The translations under genes were made by a program, and so were the position numbers. The notes beneath the pieces are model-generated. The model saw only the letters and a program-made list of their open reading frames with translations. It did no database searches and was not told the origin of the DNA. Of a stretch of 64,000 bases of DNA, positions 47,623 to 58,700 are shown in pieces. Positions within the stretch are counted from its first letter, which is position 1. Each line of letters starts with the position of its first letter. The stretch is from Branchiostoma floridae (Eukaryota; Chordata; Leptocardii; Amphioxiformes; Branchiostomatidae): positions 1,420,661-1,484,660 of the forward strand of contig NC_049990.1 of assembly GCF_000003815.2 (NCBI RefSeq). Reading direction: 5' to 3'.

Positions 47623-48059
47623 TTACTGTATAAGGATACGTCAGTGTCCATATTTCTCAGTCATTCCACAACATAAACAAGAGGGGGTAGTCTTAAATTG
47701 CTGGCCAATTTTCCCCGGCAAGTGGATTTTCACAAGTCCATTAGAGCACACTTGTGTAAAAACGTATCTTGCGCAAGCGAGCAACTGGGTTTTTAGGGAA
47801 ACTGATAATTGTCAATAATTCTGTTCGGTACACTACTGGTTTGCACAACGGAAAGCTCAGTGCATGTAATATCCGGACGTCTGGTGACTTTTATGTCTTA
47901 TATCTGGCTAGAAGCAGGAAGGACTAAAACCAATCATACTATTGACGTCCATTACAACAACTGCTGTGTGTGAATTGTCGACATGTGGATGTACCAAATT
48001 TACAAACTAAAACAATACCAACTAGAAAGGCCGACATTTGCTTAGGAGCAAATACAGCA

Positions 48060-48870
48060 TATTGCAATCCATCTTCATCCTTGAAAAAATCCCAAAATTC
48101 AACAATTTGAAGTTATGTTTGCTTAAAGGAAAAATGAAGTACTCTGGGCACTTGTCCTACACACCCTCATGCCGAATTTTAGGTCATTTGGTTTCAATAT
48201 AAGGGCATAGGAGCCAAAAATATACATTTTTAGTTAAAAATGGCTAAAAATCCCCAAATAACTCATTTTATAAGTGCTCTATGAAGAAAGTGTTGATGGG
48301 GTCCTGTTGTCATATGTCCAATTTACCTTTGTACCAAATTTCAGGTCATTTGGTTTACATACAAGGGCATAAAAGCCAAAAATATACATTTTTAGTCAAA
48401 AATGACTGAAAACCCCAAAATAACTAATTTCTTAAGTGATCTATGAAGAAAGTGTCAATGGGGTCCTGTGAGCATATGTTCAATGCACCTCTGTACCAAA
48501 TTTCAGGTCATTTGGTTTCTATACAAGGGCATAGGAGCAAAAAATATACATTTTTAGTAAAAAATGGCCAAAAACCCTAAAATAACTAATTTTTGAAGTG
48601 ATCTATGAAGAAAGTGTTGATGATTTTCTGTGCTGATATGTCCAATGCACCTCTGTACCAAATTTTGGGTCATTAGCTTGTAATACCAGGGCACAGGGGC
48701 CCAAAATATACATATTTTGTCTAAAAATGACCAAAAACCCTAAATATCATAAATTCTAAGGCCTCTATCCAGAAAGTGAAAAAAACGTCTGGGGGTATTT
48801 GGTATTTCTACCACCCTGCCAAATTTCAGCTCATTTGGCCAAAAAATGAAAAAGTTGAATCAATTTGAAG
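48060..48870. repeat. 162 bp tandem array, about five units
   Basis: AGGTCATTTGG-type anchors fall at 48181, 48343, 48505 and, diverged, about 48667 and 48829. AATATACATTTTTAG anchors fall at about 48220, 48382, 48544 and 48706. The period is therefore 162 bp throughout, with length strictly conserved despite substitutions. Other unit blocks are GATCTATGAAGAAAGTGT and CAAGGGCATAGGAGC. ATATTGCAATCC occurs on both sides of the array (about 48058 and 48908). All frames carry stops. Confidence 0.9.
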
Positions 48871-49077
48871 ATTTGACAGGAGAAGAAGAGACCAAGGAAA
48901 AACAATATATTGCAATCCCATACTATGTATGGATTGCAACATAAATATAGTTCGTAGATACAGGAAACGTTTTGAAATTGAACCCATTGAACTGCTCAAT
49001 ATCTTACAATACACACCCTAGCTTGGATTCTCGTCAGCAATATATGATTACCATATTAATTCAAGATTACATGTAGA

Positions 49078-49759
49078 ACATTTTAAGTGAAGCACATTCC
49101 GATAATAACCATCGGGTAAGGACCGTACGTCTTTTTTGGAGAAACCACCTGAAACCCTGCTACTGGCCGAATGCAACGAAAGGTTGCTAGTCTCTACCAG
49201 ACTCCGGATCGCTGGAAAAATCGTAGAAATGGTTAAAATAGAGGAGTAAGCCGGCCAGAGGAATATAACCGGCCAGGAAACAGCACGCGATCTAGGATCG
49301 CGAGCTGTTCCCTGGCCGGTTATATCCCTCTGTATTTGTTCCATTTCTACGATTTTCCAGCGATCCGGAGTCTGGTAGAGACTAAAAGGTTGCTACAATA
49401 ATTCCTTTTAGTAAAAAGTTGATCAACCATGAATAATTCTAAGCTATTGGTGAGTGGTTAAGTAGTTTCTATATATGACTCTTACTTTGTTTTTGGACGA
49501 GGAAAAATCTTTATCCAGAACTTTTTCTTTCAACTTAATGTAAAGAATACGTCGAAAGTCAAACAGAGGACTCGTGTCAGAAAAAACCTTGACGTTTGTC
49601 TGAGGTTACAAAACCCGTAGTAGGACACCAATTAATTACGACATTTGATTTCCATTATTACTATCATTTCAATAGGAAGAGCCATCTCTAATACGTCATA
49701 GCAAATATGATTGACACTTTAGGAGGAAACGAAGACTTCCGGAGTAAGTGAGCGGCAGC
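49078..49759 (+). promoter_or_regulatory. Upstream region and leader of propeller gene C
   Basis: Shares GAAGCACATTCCGATAATAA, CACCTGAAACCCTGCTACTG and TGATCAACCATGAAT with genes A and B. The proximal motif is TACGTCA (49692-49698), one base from CACGTCA. The ATTGG seen in A and B is ATTGA here. The leader AGGAGGAAACGAAGACTTCC leads to the ATG. Motif decay could go with the broken coding frame. Confidence 0.6.
49188..49384. mobile_element. Fold-back element with target duplication, upstream of gene C
   Basis: It starts TAGTCTCTACCAGACTCCGG and ends with the complement CCGGAGTCTGGTAGAGACTA. The arms are nearly perfect over ~85 bp, including GATCGCTGGAAAA and TCGTAGAAATGG. The flanks AAAGGTTGC occur on both sides (49179-49187 and 49387-49395), indicating a ~9 bp target duplication. 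Non-coding; it interrupts the promoter block conserved in A and B. Confidence 0.9.
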
Positions 49760-52700
49760 ATGGCGGCCGGACTGGTGCGTGTTGTCGTGCTCCTGTGTGC
49801 GGCCGTGGCGGCCACCCGGGCCTGGACATGGCACAGTCATGGAGATCCTCCCGGGGCGTGGATTCAGTAAGTGTTGTGATTGCAGTACTGCACTTGTTAC
49901 GCCAAAATGCAGGGATGATTTGAAAGAAACAAAAAGCAACAAACAGGATGTTCAACTTGAGAAGAACTTCGCCAAAGTAACTAATGGTAGTCTTTTTTTC
50001 TGCACCTGCCTTGTATTAAAGCATTAAGCATATTTCATTAGCATAACTTTACCCGTCAAAAGCAGTTCGCCCCCTGAACATGCTCTATTGAGCTGTCACA
50101 ATCCAGTGGCATCCAGTTAAATTTAATGTTTTGCTGCACTTAATTCATTACGCCTCAGCAAGAGGACCGTCACGCCTCGCTTAACAAAACTGTTTGTACA
50201 TTTGAGTAAACCTGGCGCAGGTGATGACAGCGCTGCGATTCAAAAGTTAAATGATTGTGCATTACATGCAATGGTTGCAAATGCCTAACCTCAGACTTTT
50301 CCGAAGCTGTAAGGAAACGACGAGCAGAACTTCTACCGGAGTTGAAAGCTGCTAGAAGTCGCGGAGAGTACGCTGTTCTGAGCTATGACAAACTGGTCAT
50401 CCGGAAAAAACCAAACCCTAACAATTTAGTAGCTTCATGATTTTGTTGACTGTGTACTTATTATTCTGAAATATGAAGGTTATATACGTCTATGTCTAGT
50501 CATATTTTCGATACAGAAAAGCAAGGAACTCAGACAACAGGAAAACAAGGAAAGCAATCTTCATGTCTAGAAATGCTTGAAAATGATTACCTATTGTTTA
50601 ACCCTTTTTCGTTGAACGAAGATAATGAAACTGATTCAAAACACACAGATGTTTGGGACCCTGACATAAATTTCTTCAACAATACTAAGAACAATTCATG
50701 CCAATATTACACTGATGACTCTTTTAAAACATTGTGTACAGACTTGTCTTATGCGTCTTCAACGTTTTCACTGTTACATCTTAATATTAGAAGCCTTCCA
50801 CGTAACTATAACAACTTCATACATTACCTTTCCACTCTTCAACATGAATTTTCAATCATTGGTCTCACTGAGACATGGCTACAAGAGTCTACTTCACATT
50901 TGTATGATATACCAAATTACGTTCCTGTACACAGTTGTAGATCTTCTAGAATGGGCGGGGGAGTGTCTATTTAATTACATTCCGAATTACAATTTATAGA
51001 ACGTAAAGATCTCGTCTCTCAAGAGGAAGACGGACAGTTTGAATCAGTTTTTATAGAAATCCCTGCATCTCCCTCAACAATGGATAAAGGTCTTATAGTA
51101 GGCTGCATATATCGACCTCCAAATTCGGATATAAAGACATTTATCAGTCACCTTACCCTGACCTTAGATGCTATCGAAAAGGAAGGTAAAAACTGTTACT
51201 TGACCGGTGATTTCAATCTTGATCTTTTAAAAAGTGAAAGTCACTCATTAACTGCAGAGTTCTTAAATGCTTTGTATTCATGTAGTTATTACCCAACCAT
51301 CACCAAACCGTCAAGAATAACAAACTCATCAGCAACTTTGATAGATAACATATCAACAAACTCTTTAACGAATCAATGTACATCAGGTCTACTTGTTACA
51401 GATATATCTGATCATCTACCTATATTCCACATTATAAAACATACTTGCAATCAAGTTAAGAATGATGAATGTGGAAAACGCAAACACAGAAAATTCAACA
51501 GGAGAAATATTGACAGATTTAAACATTTTCTGGCAGAAGAAAAATGGGATGTTGTATATGATAGTACAAATGCAAATACTGCTTATGATAATTTCCAGCA
51601 AATCCTTAAATCTCATTTTGATACATGCTTCCCACTCTCGACAATTACAGCGAAGAAAAATATAAGCATCGACAAACCTTGGTTCACAACAGGTCTCCAC
51701 AAGTCCTCCAAAACGAAAAATAGACTTTATAAAAAATATCTTAAGAACCCAACACCAATGAATTTACATACGTACAAATCGTACAGAAACAAATACAACA
51801 GTCTGATTCGTAACTACAAAAGAAATATTACCATGAAGAATTTACAGCTGCTTCCACGAACATACGTAAAACATGGAACTAATTAATGAAATTCTAAATA
51901 GAAAAAAAGCCACTAATGCTCTTCCGAGTAGATTTATTGACGGGGAACTTGAGGTATCTGATCCAAAAAGACATAGTTGAAAAATTTAATGATTTCTTTG
52001 TTAACATCGGCCCCAATTTAGCAAATGACATAGATGAAACAGGCATTTCTCCTTTACAATACATTCAAAATTCTTATCCATCTATTAGCTCTTTCGAAGA
52101 ACCTACTTCAACAGAAATTAACGAGATTATTATGAATCTAAAAAATGCAGCCCCTGGTCAAGACGAAATAAGTGCCGCGCTCTTGAAACAAATTGTTCCT
52201 GAAATTTTAGAGCCAATAACCCATATTTTTCAAATTTCATTAAGAAATGGAATAGTACCAACAGACCTCAAATTAGCAAAGGTTTTACCACTGTACAAAG
52301 CTGGGGATCCTTGTGTCTTCACCAACTATCGCCCAATATCAATCTTACCGGCCTTTTCAAAAATTCTGGAAAAAATAGTATACAAACGGATAATGAATCA
52401 CTTAGAAGATAATGATATATTATATACTCATCAATATGGATTTCGCAAAAAACATTCTACATACGTGGCACTCTTACAACTAGTTGACAAAATAACCACA
52501 TCTTTAGAAAACAACGAATACACTATAGGAATATTTCTGGATCTTTCAAAAGCCTTTGACACTGTAGATCACAACATACTTCTTAAGAAACTATTTAAAT
52601 ATGGATTTACCGGCTCAGCTCTTCACTGGATAACAGACTATTTGACTAACCGAAAACAATACGTGTCCAATCTAAATAACATTTCCTCCCAAAATGTCCT

Positions 52701-55700
52701 CACTTGTGGTGTTCCACAAGGGTCCATTCTTGGCCCGCTCTTATTTCTTATTTATGTTAATGACCTCGCATGTGTATCAACCAAATTATTTGCCCTGTTA
52801 TTCGCGGATGATACCAACTTATTTATGTCCGATATAAATTTTGAAAAATTAATAACAATTGTTAATGATGAATTGTATAAAGTTAATCAATGGTTCAAGA
52901 CGAATAAATTGTCAATCAACGTAAAAAAAACCAATTTCATTATCTTTGCAGGAAGGAACAAGAGGTATGATAGAGAAAAAGCTAAAATTTATATAAACGG
53001 CAAAGCTATCAAACAAGTAAGTCATACCCGCTTCTTAGGTATAATAATTGACGAGAAACTTTCATGGAAGATCCAAATTAATAGTGTTTGCAATAAAATT
53101 TCGAAAAACATTGGCATTATAAGAAAAGTAAAAACTTTGATTTCACGAAATATACTCATGACTCTTTATTACAGTTTGATTTACCCTTACTTAACTTACT
53201 GCAATATTTTATGGGCTAGCACGTACACTACATCTATCAAACCTCTGTACCTCCTTCAAAAGCGCTTTGTACGAATTGCGGGCAATACCACCTTCACAGC
53301 ACACACAACATCTCTCTTTAATGACTTAAATGTTATGACGGTATTTAATATCAACAAATTTCAAGTTGCCATATTTGTACATAAAATTGTTCACAATAGT
53401 TCTTTCCTACCACAGCAATTTAGATGTCTTTTTAATTTCAATTCAAATTCAGATTTTCACCACCACTACACAAGACAGCAGAATCTTTTAAGACCAGTTA
53501 AAGCAAAATCTTGTCTAAAACAACACACAATAAAATTTAGAGGCCCCACCATCTGGAATAATTTAAGTCAAGTCCAACAATGCTGCTTATCATTATCCAG
53601 GTACAAAAAGCTTGTTAAAATTGATTGCATCACACACCCAAGCATAACTTTTACCTGATTTGTTTGATTTCCTTGTTTCCTTGTTTTTCATATCAGTTTT
53701 TGGTTGATTTTGGTAGTTGATAGCTAATGATTCTTAACACTTAGAGATCCTACCTTTTTTCTCAAATCCCAAGTTACTTGTATATGTTTTGTCTATTTTG
53801 TTTTGTATTTATTATTTCATTTGATCATTTGTAATACAACTTCTAGTCCATTAGTGTATTTCACATGATGATTTCAACTTATATTATGTGCATTTTTCGT
53901 TCACTTTAATTATGTATAATTATTATTTCTGCAACTTATTTCTGGGGGAGGCCAAAGAAAAGCCACATAGGATTCTGCTAACCCCCCGCATGTTCTTCAT
54001 CTTTGTATACACATTTGTTTTTAAGCCATGCTATTATGTGCGAATAAAGAAAGAAAGAAAGAAAGAAAGAAAGCTGATGAGAATTTATTTCAGAATCACC
54101 TAATCATAGCATGACTTACATATAGCCTTGACCCAGTTGGCTCTAGGGGTACCTTCAGTAGCCTTGCCTGTGGCTGTGCATGTGCAAGTTTGGATCTGAT
54201 TGCTTTGTAAATGCCTTGTTACATGTACTTCCTTGTAGGACAGCGCTGGCGCCTTTGCTACCCTATAAAGGAACGAGATGGTTTGCGCCCGGTACCAACG
54301 GCAAGCTGTACGAGAGGTAATGCTGGCTGCATTATTATTATCCAATGTCAAAGAATTGAAAAGACAGTTCTAAACTATCACGTCACAAACTGATCTTACA
54401 CGTACTTTTATCTTAATGATTTGCCTTGTTGGGCATAGATCGAATGCGTTTGTTTTATTGTGATATTGCAACTGCAATTCAGCCTTTAGGCTGCGAATGT
54501 AGCGATATGTTTTGCTCAATAAACCATTACACAAACTTTTTCCTTTTTTATAAAATGTTACAATCAACACGGCAACATTTTTATATTTAGAACAAATTGA
54601 CAAATTTACAAAATTGACATTGTATTATTCAAAGTCATTGTATTATTTAACATATTTGTTATCCAAAAAAGCAAATCTCTAATTTCAACAAACATTATAA
54701 GAAAACAACATTTTAAACATAAAGAACATCGGTGTAGTAGAGCTAAGGTAATCAAGTTCAGAATTTGATGTCACAAATCAAGCACAGAAACCTGACTATT
54801 CCAGAAATATCAGTTCACCAGAGGGTCTGTCCATTTTGTCTTGAACTTATAGAACATGAACATTACTCTTTTTATATATGTCTCTAACTTTTGATATCGT
54901 CTCCTATACCAGGATTTCTTTCCTTGGATTAAAAAAGCAGAATCATGAATATATTGAATTGTGACAAATCAAGCATTTAACATATATGCCTAAACGTTGC
55001 AAATTCCACCTGTGACAACTGTCACACTCCAACGCGATATAGTAATCTATTGTAAGTAAATCAGTCTCGTAGAATAGTTGTTGTTAGGAAGCATAATGTG
55101 TCTTCTTCACTTTGTTCATGCTATTAAGTTTATATTAAGTTTATCTATGAGGTACCTAACAGTTCGTCGTTTTGGTTTCCAGGTCTCAAGACTCCTCCGG
55201 TACATGGCGTTGGGTAGACAACGGAAAGCCTAGCTCATCTAGCCGGTACGAGTCAGGTAATAAAATTCAATGCTTCCTTACGTCGATGAAGGTTAGACAT
55301 CCAGATACATGTAAGGCCATGTTGATTTGATTATATGGATGACATCCTCCGGGAACTCCAAAACTGATGCGAGCGAGCGAAAAAAAAAAAGTTTGGCCAA
55401 AAAAAAAAGTTGCCTTCAGTATGAAATCAAAGTGGCCAGGAAGGTTGAACATAGGACTAAACACACATAGTATGGTATGCCAACAGTTAGGTGTAGGGAC
55501 CAGTACATCATATGGGTGCAAAACATTTTTGTCTTCTTGGACCAATCGGAAAAATAACAGACCTAAAAAAACAACAACAGAGGAACAGGTTTTGCCAATT
55601 ACAAAATGGACACACTATGTCGGCAGCCATTTGGGGTCTAACCGGGGGGCCAAGAAGACAACAAGAGCGAAGTCAAGTAGAGTTTATAGTCAATTGCACC

Positions 55701-58700
55701 AAGTTTCTACAGTCAAAGGTACAGAGACAGTTAGCCTTTATTACATGGAGATGGGATTTTAAAATGCAGTGGGAGTCCAATAATCCACCAAACAGATTCC
55801 TTTGTAGCAAAATTGACCAATTACCATTGTTTTGAGTATTGCCAGTTCTCAAGTTTCCACAGACAATCAGGTCCAGGTTCATGTCCGGACCTGGAAATGA
55901 TCCTCTGGACCTGAATTTTCTGTACTGGTACCTCCCCCAACCAACAATAGATTTTTTTTCTGTCCTTTCACATCTTATTCTTTGACTTTAGATTCATTTT
56001 GGCATTCTATGGCATTAGTTATCTGTTTTCTGATACTTTTTTTTCAATCTACGGAATATTTGTGCTCATTTTACAGCTGCTTTGCACAATTTATTGTGTG
56101 GTCGAAAACTTTTTTTTTTTTTTGAAATGGCCGAAAATTGGTGCGAGCGCGGATGTCATCCATATAATCAAATCAACGTGGCCTAATAAAGCGCACCGAA
56201 TAACAATTACTTTAAAACCAGGACATTTTCACTTCAGGTGAATCTACAGACTAGAGAGAATGGGGGCGAGGGAGCGCCTTTAAAACAAATCGGTGATTTT
56301 AGGGGCCGGACTTCCAAACACGTGATTTCTGGATACGTGCTATCGAGAGCTATCCTTTATACATATAAAGACCTTTGCGTAAATCATACCAAATTTTATA
56401 ATTCCCTAGTGGTCAATGACAGGAATTCCATACTTGTGGGTAAATAAGGTAAATAAAGGTGAGCATATATCACGAAAAGCAGGGCCTCATTTACATAATT
56501 CATGGGACGCTTCACCAGCTCATCTGAGGCAAGCACCGTCACGAGTTGTTAATCATTCTTTAGGCGGAATGGAGTTACATTATTTTTTTTTCTATTTGCT
56601 TTTGGACAGACCAGGATAATGTAACACTGCACTCAAGTTAGTAACTTATATCAACAGTGCCACATACACAGTACAGGCAGAAGGTAAATGTAGACATTTC
56701 TTTTACCTCCCAGGCCGAAGTCAGGTACCCATTTTTACACCTGGGTGAAGTGAGGAAGGCCATGTAAGTGCCTTTCCTAAGAGTACAACGTCGAAGGCAC
56801 GGCGGGTATCGAACTCAGGACCTCTAGATCCCGAGCCGAACGCTCTACCAGTTACGCCGGCCACACACAACGCCACCAGTTACATTATTCATATCATTTC
56901 AGAGCCGTGTGTAACTGAGAACGGCGAAATGGTCTTTCTGACGACGGATGATCATTACCTGTATTCTCGCTGGTTTGGACCACCTTGGCGCACTCATAAA
57001 CACGGAAAACCATTCTTTGGTAAGTACAATCTCAAACAGGCTCCTGATGATCAAGTGCCATTTTAGTCGTCAGTTAACATTTACATGAAAGTGGAAATTG
57101 AATGGTATAAACCTCTTACCTACCGTTTCCCTCACTATCCCTCAAACGTATATGATGTGACTGATTTTTAAGATGTTGTCCCATATATGACGAACTGTCT
57201 TGTGAACTGTTCCAGATTACAACGATGTATCCGACTGTTCCATTGTGAGCAAATCGGGATATAAGACGAGAATCTTCATGCGAGGGTCGAACGGAGATCT
57301 ATATGAGCATCTCTGGGAATGGAACAGGCGTATCGGGTGGACCTGGCGATGGCACGGGAGACCACTCAGTCCCAGGCCGCCAAATGAACCGCCAGTTAAT
57401 GTGAGTTATCATATACATGTTACTTACTACGTTCAATTATTTCTCGGGGAAAAAACGTCATATAATGATTCAACATTCAACAATACAACAAATTATCATA
57501 TACAGTCAAACCTACCCAAGACAACCACCTGGAGAACCAGGCAAAAGCGGTCGATTTGGACAGGTGGTAGGTTAGAAGAGTATCGACTCACAACAAGCCC
57601 AATGCATAGTTTAAATTGGTTTCCGTTGTGTTGAATGGCAAATAGCAAGCACACGCACGCAAAGAAGTAAGTATGTGAGGTGTTTAATGTCAAATACCGT
57701 GACACGCACACGCACGCAAAAAAAACGTTGTGTTCTTGATAGCCGTATCTGTACGTCCCATCCACTGAAATTACTGAACGGTGTACCTTTCGAATTCGAA
57801 ATCCGACGCAAACTGGACGATTTCAGCACAAAATTTCGCTAGTTATCATCGAAAATCGATGACACCTCAACGTTGCAAGGAGGGGACTAGTGAGTGCCAA
57901 CGCGTTCGGAAGGGAAAACGGGCCCCAACGGAGAAGAGAACGAGGCGGTCCCACTACCTTAATCCCTAGCAATTTGTACCTGGTAATAACTACTACTTGA
58001 GTACGGAAGCCCGATCGAAAGTGGTTGTAGGAAGGACACCCCGCTACGGTCATGTCACTACGGAACCAATCATCAGGGGAATCGACCATGCCCGTCTATG
58101 TGTGAGGCGAGTCACGACATGAAGAGAGGGGACGGAACAGGCAGAGGGTCAAATCCCGTTCCTATGGGGGACATAGAACCTGGGGAGGGGGGGTGCCCAA
58201 ACCACGAGAGTACACGAGGGACTTCAAACGGAACGAAGAATTTTCCACTCCTAAATTGGCATGAATTTTCTTAAGAAGGTTTCGGTGGGCTGGTGAAGGC
58301 CCGGACTAGAGCTGTCATTAAATAGATCACCGGACTCCAACTGTTTGGCGAGAGGTCGTAAGTTGAGGGCTTCAGGGGACGGGCAGAGGGGCCTACACCG
58401 AACCGTTCCCCCCCGGGACACGACCTATCCGAAGGTTTGCACTGTCTAGTCAGCCCCACATCTAGACTTTTTGTGACCTGGCATACATTGGGGTTGACAT
58501 GGTTTGTATCACTGTTGCTGTCACTGGAGGTATAAGCGTCCGGGAAGCATATAAAATTGTTCATGTCTCGCGGTTGTCTACGACGCCGCCGGTTGGTACG
58601 TTGCGGTAACGGCGACGGAAGGGCAGGTGATGATGTTGTCGCTGTCGTGTCGGTCGGAGCAGGTGTCGGAGCAGGAACAGGTGCCTAGGTACGTGCTGGG

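Larger units (their letters stand above)
50293..54075 (+). mobile_element. 5'-truncated CR1/L2-type LINE in gene C intron 1
   Basis: The insertion starts inside ORF1 at about 50293, where homology with intron 1 of gene B stops. It contains most of ORF2 and ends in a (GAAA)n tail (54047-54072), a microsatellite tail typical of Jockey/CR1-clade elements. Same strand as the host gene. ORF2 has one nonsense codon and frameshifts, so it is not autonomous. No clear target duplication was found. Confidence 0.85.

Noticed and set aside
48060-48870. Possible CRISPR array
   Set aside because: Whole 162 bp units repeat, not short repeats with unique spacers, and the host is an animal.
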